Assembly (NCBI RefSeq): GCF_039941015.1
Contig: NZ_JBDVFI010000051.1
DNA: 64,000 nucleotides
Reading direction: 5' to 3' (one strand)
From: Sedimentitalea sp039941015
GTDB lineage: Bacteria; Pseudomonadota; Alphaproteobacteria; Rhodobacterales; Rhodobacteraceae
Made by a program: the position numbers and the translations under genes. The notes under the pieces were generated by a model, which was not told the origin of the DNA, did not search any database, and saw only the letters and a list, made by a program, of their open reading frames with translations. Shown piece after piece: positions 25,583 to 34,554 of the stretch. The number at the start of each line of letters is the position of its first letter. The stretch's first letter is position 1.

Positions 25583-25903
25583 ATGTCCACTGTCGCTGTC
25601 ACCGACGCCACATTTGACGCCGAAGTCAAGAATTCCGACATTCCCGTCGTTGTCGATTTTTGGGCCGAATGGTGTGGCCCCTGTAAACAGATCGGCCCGG
25701 CGCTGGAAGAATTGTCCGCCGAATACGAAGGCCGGATCAAGGTTGCAAAGGTCGATGTCGACAGCAACCCGAACGCTGCCGCAGCGATGGGTGTACGCGG
25801 CATCCCCGCGCTGTTCATCTTCAAGGACGGTCAGGTTGTTTCGAACATGGCCGGAGCCAAGCCAAAGGCCGCTCTGCAAAGCTGGATCGACGAATCGATC
25901 TGA
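25583..25903 (+). CDS. trxA: Thioredoxin
   Basis: Cytoplasmic thiol-disulphide reductant of 106 residues with the complete active site WAEWCGPCKQ (cysteines 31 and 34) and the cis-proline segment RGIPALFIF. The length is normal for TrxA. It starts 38 bases after addA, preceded by AGGAG, and is followed by a strong terminator. It is the last gene of the run that starts at tsaE, an arrangement common in alphaproteobacteria. Confidence 0.95.
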   Translation: MSTVAVTDATFDAEVKNSDIPVVVDFWAEWCGPCKQIGPALEELSAEYEGRIKVAKVDVDSNPNAAAAMGVRGIPALFIFKDGQVVSNMAGAKPKAALQSWIDESI

Positions 25904-25924
25904 GCGTCAGACGGTGAATGATTC

Positions 25925-25954
25925 AAAGGCGTCCCGGTTGGGACGCCTTTTTTC
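25925..25954 (+). terminator. Rho-independent terminator after trxA
   Basis: A perfect 11-base-pair stem (AAAGGCGTCCC and GGGACGCCTTT) with a four-base loop runs into TTTTTTCTT. It lies 22 bases after the trxA stop. Confidence 0.92.
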
Positions 25955-25963
25955 TTGCCTGGA

Positions 25964-25996
25964 AAAACTAAAGCCGCCCAATTTGGGCGGCTGTTT
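25964..25996 (-). terminator. Rho-independent terminator of the DUF1127 gene
   Basis: AGCCGCCC and GGGCGGCT pair with a four-base loop. On the minus strand the stem is followed by TTAGTTTTT, about 35 bases after the stop of the DUF1127 gene. It is back-to-back with the trxA terminator. Confidence 0.85.
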
Positions 25997-26025
25997 CTTG
26001 GGGTCTGTTCTGATGGGGTTTCCGA

Positions 26026-26217
26026 TCAGAGGGTGTCGACGTACTCGCGGGTCAGCCCGATATCGTTAAGCTGATGCTCTGACAGCCGGGCAAGAACCTT
26101 GCGCGTGATCCGCGCATCGCGGCGTGCTTTCAGGTTTGCGGTCAGGGCGTAGAAGAAATTCACCACGCGGAGAATTGTGACTGCTCCGTGTGGCGCGTTG
26201 TGTGTTAGTGTCGTCAT
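26026..26217 (-). CDS. Small DUF1127 (YjiS-like) protein
   Basis: A 63-residue basic protein whose C-terminal half RKVLARLSEHQLNDIGLTRE is the DUF1127 domain. Longer members act as conserved RNA-binding regulators of sRNA turnover and phosphate or carbon metabolism in Rhodobacter and Agrobacterium. Whether that applies to this one is unknown. I chose the ATG at 26217 because upstream codons are not conserved in character. The ribosome site is weak. It is monocistronic, transcribed away from hslV, with its own terminator. Confidence 0.8.
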   Translation of the reverse strand: MTTLTHNAPHGAVTILRVVNFFYALTANLKARRDARITRKVLARLSEHQLNDIGLTREYVDTL

Positions 26218-26471
26218 TTTTTTGCGCCTATCAAGATTGAAACAGCCGACTCCATGTCGGTTGCAGAGCGTACATAAGTAGCTGAATAATTCGGCACAAA
26301 TGATGTTTTTGCATTCCCGCAATGCACGGATTGCATGAATTGGGGACCGTGCCAGATGCGTTCTGCCAAAAAAGTACACATATCCGGCTTGATCACCGGG
26401 TGCCGCCAAGGGTAGTCCGCTTGAAATCTGATGCAAAACGCCCAGATTGGCTTCGCATACAGGAGACGCGC

Positions 26472-27029
26472 ATGGCAGACGACCAATTCCCCGGCTGGCA
26501 CGGGACGACGATCATCGGCGTCAAAAAGGGCGGCGAAGTGGTGATTGCCGGTGATGGCCAAGTGTCGCTCGGCCAGACGGTGATCAAAGGGACCGCACGC
26601 AAGGTGCGCCGCCTGTCGCCCGGTGGCTTTGACGTGGTCGCCGGTTTTGCCGGATCCACTGCTGACGCGTTTACGCTGCTTGAACGGCTTGAGAAAAAAC
26701 TCGAAGCGACGCCGGGACAGTTGGCGCGGGCAAGCGTTGAGCTTGCCAAGGACTGGCGCACCGACAAATACCTGCAGAAACTCGAAGCGATGCTGATTGT
26801 TTCGGACGGCAAGGATATTCTGGTGATCACCGGTGCCGGTGATGTTCTTGAACCGGAACATGATGTCGCCGCGATCGGATCCGGTGGCAATTTTGCGCTG
26901 GCAGCGGCACGGGCGATGATGGACAGCGACAAATCTGCAGAAGACGTGGCCCGTCAGGCCATGGCGATCGCGTCGGATATATGCGTCTATACCAACGGAA
27001 ACCTGACTGTCGAAAAGATCGGCGGCTGA
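26472..27029 (+). CDS. hslV: ATP-dependent protease peptidase subunit HslV (ClpQ)
   Basis: Proteasome-like peptidase of the HslUV complex in the cytoplasm. The 185-residue precursor has an 11-residue leader before the catalytic threonine T12 in HGTTIIGVKKGGEVVIAGDG. This aligns with the mature TTIVSVRRNG start of the E. coli enzyme, so the leader should be removed or processed. AGFAGSTADAFTLLERLE and ELAKDWRTDKYLQKLEA are family blocks. AGGAG precedes the ATG at 26472. A start at 26322 would add unrelated upstream sequence. hslU follows 58 bases later. Confidence 0.95.
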   Translation: MADDQFPGWHGTTIIGVKKGGEVVIAGDGQVSLGQTVIKGTARKVRRLSPGGFDVVAGFAGSTADAFTLLERLEKKLEATPGQLARASVELAKDWRTDKYLQKLEAMLIVSDGKDILVITGAGDVLEPEHDVAAIGSGGNFALAAARAMMDSDKSAEDVARQAMAIASDICVYTNGNLTVEKIGG

Positions 27030-27087
27030 CTTCACTCAGCAAGTCTGTATCAACACTCGCCGGGACCCCGGCCTGGAAGGACTCGAA

Positions 27088-28395
27088 ATGACAGACCTCA
27101 CCCCTCGCGAAATCGTCAGCGAACTGGACCGGTTCATCATCGGCCAGAAGGATGCCAAACGCGCGGTTGCCGTGGCTTTGCGCAACCGGTGGCGGCGCAA
27201 GCAACTGTCAGACGATTTGCGCGACGAGGTATATCCCAAGAACATCCTGATGATCGGCCCCACCGGCGTCGGCAAGACCGAGATCAGCCGCCGATTGGCA
27301 AAACTTGCCCGCGCGCCGTTCATCAAGGTCGAAGCAACCAAGTTTACCGAAGTGGGCTATGTCGGCCGGGACGTTGAACAGATCGTTCGCGATCTGGTGG
27401 ACAGTGCAATCGCCCAAACACGCGAGCATATGCGCGAGGACGTCAAGGCCGCCGCGCACAAGGCCGCCGAGGAGCGTGTCGTGTCCGCGATTGCCGGTGA
27501 AGATGCCCGCGAGACCACGCGCGAGATGTTTCGCAAGAAACTGAAGGCCGGAGAGTTGGACGATACGGTCATCGAACTTGACATGGCCGACACCTCAAAC
27601 CCGATGTCGATGTTCGAGGTTCCCGGCCAGCCGGGCGGCAACATGGGCATGATGAACCTGGGCGACATGTTCGGCAAAGCCTTTGGCGGGCGAACCGTGC
27701 GTCGCAAGATGTCCGTTGCCGAGAGTTACGAGGTATTGATCGGCGAAGAAGCCGACAAGCTGCTGGATGATGAGACCGTGACCCGTGCTGCGCTGGAATC
27801 GGTTGAACAGAACGGCATCGTGTTTCTGGATGAAATCGACAAGGTCTGCGCACGGCAAGAGGCCCGTGGGGGTGATGTCAGCCGCGAAGGTGTGCAACGT
27901 GACCTACTGCCTCTGATCGAAGGCACAACCGTCAGCACCAAACATGGACCGGTCAAGACCGACCATATCCTGTTCATTGCCTCGGGCGCATTCCACATCG
28001 CCAAGCCGTCCGATCTGTTGCCCGAGCTTCAGGGGCGTCTGCCGATCCGTGTAGAGCTGCGCGCTCTAACCGAAGAAGACTTTGTGCGCATCCTGACCGA
28101 AACTGACAACGCCTTGACGCTCCAGTACACCGCGTTGATGGGCACCGAACAGGTCGAGGTGAGCTTTACCGACGAGGGCATCGCCGCGCTTGCCAAGATT
28201 GCCGCAGATGTGAATCACGCCGTCGAAAACATCGGCGCGCGGCGGCTCTATACCGTGATGGAGCGTGTGTTTGAGGAACTTTCCTTTAATGCGCCGGATC
28301 AGTCTGGCGACCAGATTGTCGTCGATGCCGCCTTTGTCGAAGCCAATCTTGGGGCTCTATCGCGCTCCACAGATGTCAGCCAATACGTCCTCTGA
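27088..28395 (+). CDS. hslU: ATP-dependent protease ATPase subunit HslU (ClpY)
   Basis: AAA+ unfoldase of 435 residues that feeds substrates to HslV. It has Walker A GPTGVGKT (57-64), the pore motif GYVGRD, and Walker B IVFLDEIDKVC. The intermediate I-domain (about 110-240) contains a methionine-rich stretch around SMFEVPGQPGGNMGMMNLGDMFGK-like sequence, and the C-terminus shows GARRLYTVMERVFEELSF. It forms a two-gene operon with hslV. Confidence 0.96.
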   Translation: MTDLTPREIVSELDRFIIGQKDAKRAVAVALRNRWRRKQLSDDLRDEVYPKNILMIGPTGVGKTEISRRLAKLARAPFIKVEATKFTEVGYVGRDVEQIVRDLVDSAIAQTREHMREDVKAAAHKAAEERVVSAIAGEDARETTREMFRKKLKAGELDDTVIELDMADTSNPMSMFEVPGQPGGNMGMMNLGDMFGKAFGGRTVRRKMSVAESYEVLIGEEADKLLDDETVTRAALESVEQNGIVFLDEIDKVCARQEARGGDVSREGVQRDLLPLIEGTTVSTKHGPVKTDHILFIASGAFHIAKPSDLLPELQGRLPIRVELRALTEEDFVRILTETDNALTLQYTALMGTEQVEVSFTDEGIAALAKIAADVNHAVENIGARRLYTVMERVFEELSFNAPDQSGDQIVVDAAFVEANLGALSRSTDVSQYVL

Positions 28396-28425
28396 CCGAC
28401 GGGAGCGTGCAGGGGTAATTTTGGC

Positions 28426-29535
28426 ATGAAACATATAGGGCTGGTACTGGCATTTCTTGCTCTGGCAAGTTGTGTTGATCGCAGCGCCAGCCCAACAGTC
28501 CCTGAAGCGCTTGAAATAGGGTCTAACTATAGGGTTTTCGCCGCCTCTACACGTTTGCCAGAAGGTCCTGACAGCTTTGGCTATCGCCGGTCTGATCAGT
28601 TGCGATACCTGAACCTTACCGTCTCCATTCCGCCCAACCGGGAACCCGGAACTCTGAGGTTCGGGTATGGCAATCCGAACCCGCGAAGAAATTTTACCAT
28701 GGCGAACCGCGAGATTTTTCCGGACGCCGCCGCGTTTCGTGCGGACCTTCGCCACACCATGAACGCGCACCCGTTGAAGAACAAAGAAGTCACGATTTTT
28801 GTTCACGGCTTTAACGCAACACAGTCGGAAACCGCATTTCGCGCCGCGCAGCTAGCGCATGACATCGACATGCCCGGCGAGATGATGGTGTATTCTTGGC
28901 CCAGCCGAGGCAATCCGCTCGCGTATGCCTATGATAGCGACAGTGCGCTTTTTGCACGTGACGGGCTGGAGCAGACCCTACGCGAGGTCAAGGCGGCCGG
29001 GGCGAGACGGATCCTTCTGGTGGCCCACTCCATGGGCAGTTTGCTGACCATGGAAACGCTGCGCCAGCTTGATATCAAGGATCCGGGATGGGCAGGGCGC
29101 AACTTGGGCGGTGTTATCCTGATCTCTCCTGATCTGGACGTCGATGTCTTTCGCAAGCAGATGTCTCTCATATCCAATCCGCCCAGACCTTTTGTTGTTT
29201 TCGTCTCTGCCAAGGACAAGATTCTGAACCTGTCCGCAAGGCTGCGTGGGACGCATAACACGCCGCGCCTCGGCAATCGCTCGAGCGCACAGCTGGTCAG
29301 CGACCTTCCTATAGAAATCGTAGACACCACTGAGTTTTCCGACACCGCCGGGTCAGCGCATTTTGTTCCTGCGACATCACCCGCCTTGCTTGCAATGCTG
29401 CAAGGCGCGAGGCAAATGAACAGGACCTTTCGACAAGATGAAACCTCGTTTGAAAGCATGATTGTGGGTGTCAGTGTCGAACGAGGGCCTGACAGCGAAA
29501 TTATTCTGCGGCCGCTGAGCGACTCGCCGAGATAG
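28426..29535 (+). CDS. DUF900-type alpha/beta hydrolase lipoprotein
   Basis: The 369-residue protein starts with a lipoprotein signal peptide (LALASC, lipidated cysteine 16), so it should be anchored in the periplasm. The core is an alpha/beta hydrolase of the DUF900 type: oxyanion-side VTIFVHGFN (122-130), nucleophile elbow LVAHSMGS with S202, a likely acid in ILISPDLDVDVF, and a late histidine in GSAHFVP. Physiological substrates of this family are not established. It starts 30 bases after hslU and could be read from the same message. Confidence 0.8.
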   Translation: MKHIGLVLAFLALASCVDRSASPTVPEALEIGSNYRVFAASTRLPEGPDSFGYRRSDQLRYLNLTVSIPPNREPGTLRFGYGNPNPRRNFTMANREIFPDAAAFRADLRHTMNAHPLKNKEVTIFVHGFNATQSETAFRAAQLAHDIDMPGEMMVYSWPSRGNPLAYAYDSDSALFARDGLEQTLREVKAAGARRILLVAHSMGSLLTMETLRQLDIKDPGWAGRNLGGVILISPDLDVDVFRKQMSLISNPPRPFVVFVSAKDKILNLSARLRGTHNTPRLGNRSSAQLVSDLPIEIVDTTEFSDTAGSAHFVPATSPALLAMLQGARQMNRTFRQDETSFESMIVGVSVERGPDSEIILRPLSDSPR

Positions 29536-29564
29536 CGCTTGCCTAAGTCCGTTTGCGCGGGCAA

Positions 29565-30791
29565 ATGCGATTCATGACCTTGCTTGGATTTCTGCATCGC
29601 AATGCGCCCTGGCTCGCCGCCGGAGGGTTGCTCACCTTTTTGTCGAGCTTTGGTCAAACCTTTTTCATCTCGATTTTTGCCGGGGAAATCCGGTCAGAAT
29701 TCGGGTTGAGCCACGGACATTGGGGCGGCATCTATTCCCTCGGAACGGCAATTTCTGCGGTCGTGATGGTGTGGGCCGGTGGTCTCACCGATGTGTTCCG
29801 CGTGCGGGTGTTGGGGCCGCTGGTTCTGTTCGGTCTGGCAGCGGCCTGTTCTGCAATGGCGCTAAACCAAACCGTGTGGCTGCTGCCGGTAATCATCTTT
29901 TCGCTTCGTCTTTTTGGTCAGGGGATGTGCAGCCATCTGGCCGTGGTTGCGATGGCGCGCTGGTTTCAGGCCATGCGCGGCAGAGCGTTGTCCATTGCGA
30001 CGCTGGGATTTGCGGTCGGCGAAGCCTCGCTACCGATCATTTTTGTCGCTTTGATGAGCTTTATCAACTGGCATTTCCTATGGTTCATCGCCGCTGGCAT
30101 CTGTGTGCTGGGTGTGCCGGTTCTGATCGCTTTACTGCGACAGGAACGAACCCCGCAAAGCATGGCGCAAGAATTCTCTGGCACCGGCATGCAAGGGCGA
30201 AACTGGACCCGTCGTCAGGCATTATCGCATCCACTGTTCTGGATGATGGTCCCTGCCATGCTTGGCCCTGCGGCCTTTAACACCGCATTCTTTTTCCATC
30301 AGGTGCATTTTTCCGAGATCAAGGGATGGGAGCACGTAGAACTGGTGGCGTTCTTTCCGGTCTATACGATGATCGGAATAGTCTCGATGGTCGGATCAGG
30401 CTGGGCACTAGATCGGTGGGGGACGGCGCGTTTGATGCCATTCTATCAGTTGCCGATGGTGGTGAGCTTTATCGCGTTTTCATATGCCGCCGGACCTGTG
30501 GGTGCTTTTGTCGGGTTTCTTTTTCTGGCGCTGACAACCGGGGCGAATTCGACTCTTCCCAATGCCTTCTGGGCCGAATTCTACGGGACCGCACATATCG
30601 GTGCGATCAAAGCGATGGTGGCGGCGGTGATGGTGTTTGGTTCCGCGATCGGTCCCGGCATCACTGGGTTTCTGATTGATGCCGGTGTCGGGCTGGAACG
30701 ACAATTTCTTGGGATTGCCTGCTATTTTCTGTTCACGACCATGATGTCCTACTTGGGCATTCGTCGCGCAAGGCGTGACCTTGTTCCTTAA
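29565..30791 (+). CDS. Major facilitator superfamily transporter
   Basis: Inner-membrane protein of 408 residues with twelve predicted hydrophobic segments in two halves. The cytoplasmic loop 2-3 motif of MFS is degenerate (GGLTDVFRVRVLG), with a counterpart in the second half (WALDRWGTARLM). The overall pattern resembles oxalate/formate- or nitrate-type family members, but no substrate can be assigned. The ATG at 29565 is chosen; an in-frame TTG at 29553 and an ATG at 29574 are alternatives. The stop overlaps the stop of the convergent smr gene by four bases. Confidence 0.82.
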   Translation: MRFMTLLGFLHRNAPWLAAGGLLTFLSSFGQTFFISIFAGEIRSEFGLSHGHWGGIYSLGTAISAVVMVWAGGLTDVFRVRVLGPLVLFGLAAACSAMALNQTVWLLPVIIFSLRLFGQGMCSHLAVVAMARWFQAMRGRALSIATLGFAVGEASLPIIFVALMSFINWHFLWFIAAGICVLGVPVLIALLRQERTPQSMAQEFSGTGMQGRNWTRRQALSHPLFWMMVPAMLGPAAFNTAFFFHQVHFSEIKGWEHVELVAFFPVYTMIGIVSMVGSGWALDRWGTARLMPFYQLPMVVSFIAFSYAAGPVGAFVGFLFLALTTGANSTLPNAFWAEFYGTAHIGAIKAMVAAVMVFGSAIGPGITGFLIDAGVGLERQFLGIACYFLFTTMMSYLGIRRARRDLVP

Positions 30792-31345
30792 CGCACCTTG
30801 CGAAGGTAGACATAAAACGCGCCTTCGCCACCATGACTGATATGGGCGCTTTCCACCTGCAAAACTGCCTGCGCAAGTGGCGGCATTGAAAGCCACAGCG
30901 GTACATTGCGTCGCAAGATGCCGCGCGGAACAGGGATCGGGCCCTGATCTTTTGACTCTTTGCCTTTGCCGGTGATCACCAGAACCAAACGCCGCCCCGA
31001 CGCCTGAGATGACAGAATGAAGCGCGTCAAAACCGGATGCGCACGGTCCAGCGTCATGCCATGCAGATCAATTCGACCTTCGGGAACGAGTTTGCCACGC
31101 TTCATCCGGCCAAACGCTTTGCGATCCATTTGAACGGATTGCGGTTTTACCGTCAGGCTTGGGCTGGGCGGTGCGGCCGGGTTGGGCCGGGGTGCTTGCG
31201 GGGCGTCTTGCCCCGCGGGAGCCCGGTTCGGTTTTGGTTTGGGTAACGGTCGCGTTGGGTTGCCATTCACGTGCAACCGTTCGGCGCGCTCAACAACACG
31301 ATGCCACAGGTTGATTTCTTCGTCGGTCAGTTTGCGACGAACCAT
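30788..31345 (-). CDS. Smr/MutS2-domain protein
   Basis: The 185-residue protein has an N-terminal helical stretch, a proline-rich linker (about 30-80) and a C-terminal Smr domain. That domain has GRIDLHGMTLDRAHPVL with the conserved LHG motif and LVLVITGKGKES, equivalent to the HGKG loop. Stand-alone Smr proteins have been reported as structure-specific nucleases, though the role in alphaproteobacteria is not settled. It ends tail-to-tail with the MFS gene and starts 83 bases after the Tim44-domain gene. Confidence 0.85.
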   Translation of the reverse strand: MVRRKLTDEEINLWHRVVERAERLHVNGNPTRPLPKPKPNRAPAGQDAPQAPRPNPAAPPSPSLTVKPQSVQMDRKAFGRMKRGKLVPEGRIDLHGMTLDRAHPVLTRFILSSQASGRRLVLVITGKGKESKDQGPIPVPRGILRRNVPLWLSMPPLAQAVLQVESAHISHGGEGAFYVYLRKVR

Positions 31346-31428
31346 CAGACAGCATCCGGCAACAGGTCAGCAGTGTCGGTACAGGTTCTCTCGACCATCG
31401 TCACTGCCCCGCGCCCGAAACGTTGCCA

Positions 31429-32085
31429 TTACCCGTCTGTCGCCACCAGCAACCAGTTGGGATCGTTTGATCCCATGGTCCGCGCAAAGGTCCAGGTATC
31501 TTTTTGCCGCTTTACGGCGGTCGGGCTGCCCTCGATGACATCACCGCCTTTGTCGCGCACGACCGAGGTCAACTCGGCGACAAACCGCATGGTGATTTCG
31601 GCCTTGTTTGTATCCTTGTCGAATTTGACATCCTGAATACCTGTTTCACGAACGCCTATGAATTCAGCCTCGATGGTCAGCCCCTTGTCTTCGCGGTCGG
31701 CGACCACATCGACAAACGTATCAAAGACGTCTTGAGCCAGGAACGGCTGGATGTCGTCAAGATTGCCACGCTCGAACCCCATGACGATCATCTCATAGGC
31801 ACCACGTGCGCCCTGAACAAACTCGCTCACCGAGAATGCAGGTTCAATGCGCTTCATCGCGGCGAGATCCTGTGCCTGCTGCCCATCTTCTTCGACATGG
31901 TCGGTAATATCGCGGTCGGGCCCGCCCTCGATGACCTCAAACCCCTTGCGCGCGACGGGCTCGTCGGTTTTTGGCACAGGCGGCTTTTCAAATCCCTCGC
32001 GGGTGCCCAGCACGTTCTTCAGGCGCAAAATCAGGAAGATGGCTATGCCAGCGAGCACCAAAAGCTGTATGATGGACGAATTCAT
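31429..32085 (-). CDS. Tim44/TimA-domain membrane-anchored protein
   Basis: A 218-residue protein with an N-terminal membrane segment (SSIIQLLVLAGIAIFLILRL, about 3-22), a charged linker and a C-terminal Tim44-like domain of the NTF2 fold (roughly 80-215, ending in DPNWLLVATDG). Bacterial homologues such as Caulobacter TimA are inner-membrane proteins of uncertain function. The ATG at 32085 follows AGAGG. A start at 32157 is less likely. It is divergent from fxsA, with which it shares a promoter region of about 107 bases. Confidence 0.85.
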   Translation of the reverse strand: MNSSIIQLLVLAGIAIFLILRLKNVLGTREGFEKPPVPKTDEPVARKGFEVIEGGPDRDITDHVEEDGQQAQDLAAMKRIEPAFSVSEFVQGARGAYEMIVMGFERGNLDDIQPFLAQDVFDTFVDVVADREDKGLTIEAEFIGVRETGIQDVKFDKDTNKAEITMRFVAELTSVVRDKGGDVIEGSPTAVKRQKDTWTFARTMGSNDPNWLLVATDG

Positions 32086-32192
32086 TTGGACCTCTTGTTT
32101 GTGTTGGGCTTTGTAAGCCTTGCCTGTCGCACTTATGTAGGTGACGGGCAGGGTCAAGTCTACCTCGCCACATTAAGGAAAGGAAACGCGCA

Positions 32193-32678
32193 ATGTATCT
32201 ATTTCTGGCGTTTTTGCTGGTACCACTGATCGAAATCGGCCTGTTTATTCAAGTCGGTGGTCTGATCGGTCTTTGGCCGACATTGGCGATCGTTGTCCTG
32301 ACCGCGATCCTAGGGACGTCTTTGGTGCGGTCGCAAGGGCGAGTCGCCATGGGAGAGTTGCGCAGTTCCTTTGCCGATTTGAATGACCCGACCGAACCGC
32401 TTGCCCATGGTGCGATGATTCTCGTGTCGGGTGTCCTGTTGCTGACGCCGGGTTTCTTTACAGATGCAGTCGGTTTTGCCTTGTTGATGCCGCCGGTACG
32501 GCGTGCGGTGTTCCGGTATGTCCGCTCGCGTGTCGAAGTGCATCAATTTCAGATGGGGCCGGGGCAGGCCGCACAGCGCCATACACCCGGCGACGTGATC
32601 GATGGCGATTTTGAAGACGTTACCCCAAACCGCAAGCCGCGCACCGGGCCATCTGGCTGGGTTGAGGATGGCAAGTAG
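32193..32678 (+). CDS. fxsA: FxsA-family membrane protein
   Basis: Inner-membrane protein of 161 residues. The N-terminal 110 residues form the FxsA domain with about four hydrophobic segments and the motifs LVPLIEIGLFIQVG and LLTPGFFTDAVGFALLMPPVR, which define the family. In E. coli FxsA (YtfF-type suppressor of F exclusion of phage T7) has no known biochemical role. The tail is hydrophilic. It is followed 61 bases later by secB. Confidence 0.87.
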   Translation: MYLFLAFLLVPLIEIGLFIQVGGLIGLWPTLAIVVLTAILGTSLVRSQGRVAMGELRSSFADLNDPTEPLAHGAMILVSGVLLLTPGFFTDAVGFALLMPPVRRAVFRYVRSRVEVHQFQMGPGQAAQRHTPGDVIDGDFEDVTPNRKPRTGPSGWVEDGK

Positions 32679-32739
32679 CATTGAGGTGCCCCACCCAAGC
32701 TGCTAAGCAACCGCAAATCATGTTTCGAGGAGCTTTTCG

Positions 32740-33243
32740 ATGTCTGACAACGGCGCTGCCACTGCAAATGGCGGCCAACAGCAGCCGCAGGTAAAAATGA
32801 ACATTCTTGGACAGTTCATTCGTGATCTGTCATTTGAGAATGTCATGGCCCAAAAAGGTGCCACCGGCGAAGTAAAACCCGATGTCAGCGTTCAGGTTAA
32901 TCTGGATGCGAAGAAACGGTCGGCTGATCACCAATACGAAGTTTCGATCAAGCTGAACGTTGAATCCAAAGTGAAGGAAAGCGGCGATCCGCTGTTTCTG
33001 CTTGAGCTCGACTATGCCGGTGTCTTCCACATCGAAGGTGTCCCGGATGAGCAGTTGCATCCGTTCCTGATGATTGAATGCCCGCGCATGTTGTTCCCCT
33101 TCCTGCGCCGGATCGTCAGTGATGTGACCCGTGACGGTGGCTATCCGCCGCTGAACCTGGAAAACATTGATTTTGTTCAGCTATATCGCGCCGAGATCGC
33201 GCGTCGGCAACAAGAACAAGCGGCTCAACCGACCAACGCTTAA
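32740..33243 (+). CDS. secB: Protein-export chaperone SecB
   Basis: Cytoplasmic tetrameric chaperone that holds preproteins unfolded for SecA. The 167-residue protein shows NILGQFIRDLSFEN near the start and LELDYAGVF, then ECPRMLFPFLRRIVSDVTRDGGYPP (shown in part by PRMLFPFLRRI), which are hallmark SecB blocks. AGGAG lies upstream. It converges on dnaQ. The short gap holds a long-loop inverted repeat (33251-33259 with 33283-33291) that may help end both transcripts. Confidence 0.95.
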   Translation: MSDNGAATANGGQQQPQVKMNILGQFIRDLSFENVMAQKGATGEVKPDVSVQVNLDAKKRSADHQYEVSIKLNVESKVKESGDPLFLLELDYAGVFHIEGVPDEQLHPFLMIECPRMLFPFLRRIVSDVTRDGGYPPLNLENIDFVQLYRAEIARRQQEQAAQPTNA

Positions 33244-33281
33244 GACATTTGCGCGCCTGTCTCTGTCACGATCGCGACAAT

Positions 33282-33968
33282 TCAGGCGCGCGACCAAAGC
33301 GCATCATCACCCAGCTTTGCGACAAACGCATCATGCGCTTCGTGCTCTTGTGAAGTAACGCGTGGGGGCAGGGGATCCGGACGTGGCGACGGACGCCAGT
33401 TGTCTCCTGCGGCACCGTTGTTCTGCCGCGACGTGGACGCCAGAGCAAAATCAGGTTGCCGGCCTCCGATCAGCTCAAGATAGACTTCCGCGAGAATTTC
33501 CGAGTCAAGCAAGGCTCCGTGGAGCGTGCGTGCGGTATTGTCGATACCAAAGCGACGACACAGCGCGTCTAGCGACGCCGGTGAGCCGGGAAAGCGCTTA
33601 CGCGCGATCTCAAGCGTATCGATCGCCTGTTCCCATGGTAACGTCGGAAGGTTCATCCAGCCAAGTTCGGCATTAAGAAATTTCATGTCGAACGCCGCGT
33701 TGTGGATCACCATTTTGGCGTCACCGACAAAATCCAGAAATGCCTGCCCGATTTCGGCAAACTTGGGTTTGTCACGCAGAAAATCATCGCCCAGACCGTG
33801 AACTTCGAACGCTTCTTGCGGCATGCTTCGTTCGGGGTTGATGTACTGATGATATGTCCGCCCGGTGGCGACATGATTATGCAATTCCACGGCGCCAATC
33901 TCGACGATCCTGTCTCCGGATCCCGGTTCGAACCCGGTGGTTTCCGTATCGAGCACGATTTCACGCAT
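33282..33968 (-). CDS. dnaQ: DNA polymerase III epsilon subunit (3'-5' proofreading exonuclease)
   Basis: Proofreading subunit of the replicative polymerase, 228 residues. The DEDDh exonuclease motifs are all present: Exo I DTETTGFEPG with D7 and E9, Exo II NAAFDMKFLNAELG, and Exo III with H and D in LHGALLDSEILAEVYLEL. The C-terminal tail (about 185-228) is the flexible region that usually binds the alpha subunit. The start overlaps the coaE stop by eight bases, last in the leftward maf-aroE-coaE-dnaQ operon. Confidence 0.95.
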   Translation of the reverse strand: MREIVLDTETTGFEPGSGDRIVEIGAVELHNHVATGRTYHQYINPERSMPQEAFEVHGLGDDFLRDKPKFAEIGQAFLDFVGDAKMVIHNAAFDMKFLNAELGWMNLPTLPWEQAIDTLEIARKRFPGSPASLDALCRRFGIDNTARTLHGALLDSEILAEVYLELIGGRQPDFALASTSRQNNGAAGDNWRPSPRPDPLPPRVTSQEHEAHDAFVAKLGDDALWSRA

Positions 33969-34554
33969 TTGACTGCTGTTCCCTGATTTCTTTGACGATA
34001 TTATGAACCTGCGCCCGCGCGTGGTCCAGCGTATCCGTGATGATCACATAGTCAGACCGCGCACGTTTTTCGGTATCGGGCATCTGTTTTGCCCGGATCA
34101 TTTCAAACTGTTCACGCGTCATCGTTCCACGTGCAAGAACCCGTTGTTCCTGAATGTCTGGCGCAACCGAAACACAGGCAACCGCATCCATCGCTGCATC
34201 GCCGCCGGTTTCAAACAGCAGCGGAATATCAAAGACCAGAACATCAGCCGTGGCGCTTTCCTTGAATGTATTCCGGTCTTTAGCGACCAGGGGATGAACG
34301 ACGGCTTCGATCTGTTTCAACGCATCCGAATCTTCGGCGATGATCGCCTTTAATGCCATGCGATCAACTGCACCGTCGCGGATGGATTGCGGATAGATTT
34401 CCCCAAGCGGCGCTACGGCTGGTCCGTTCACTGCATAGATCCGGTGCACGGCTGCGTCCGCATCCCATACTTCGCAACCTTCATCGACAAACATCGCGGC
34501 TGTCGTGCTCTTGCCCATGCCGATGGATCCGGTCAGCCCCAGCAGAAACCTCAT
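33961..34554 (-). CDS. coaE: Dephospho-CoA kinase
   Basis: Last enzyme of coenzyme A synthesis, 197 residues, cytoplasmic. Walker A is GSIGMGKS at 9-16. The CoA-domain stretch LKAIIAEDSDALKQIEAVVHP and the VFDIPLLFETGGD motif are typical. It overlaps aroE by four bases upstream and dnaQ by eight downstream, so translation is coupled. The order aroE-coaE-dnaQ is conserved in alphaproteobacteria. Confidence 0.95.
   Translation of the reverse strand: MRFLLGLTGSIGMGKSTTAAMFVDEGCEVWDADAAVHRIYAVNGPAVAPLGEIYPQSIRDGAVDRMALKAIIAEDSDALKQIEAVVHPLVAKDRNTFKESATADVLVFDIPLLFETGGDAAMDAVACVSVAPDIQEQRVLARGTMTREQFEMIRAKQMPDTEKRARSDYVIITDTLDHARAQVHNIVKEIREQQSNA

Noticed and set aside
26420..26450. CTTGAA as a heat-shock sigma factor -35 upstream of hslV
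   Set aside because: No convincing -10 element at the right spacing.
31642..31657. Another TGTTTCACG half-site in the Tim44-domain gene
   Set aside because: The palindrome is not completed, so it is expected by chance.
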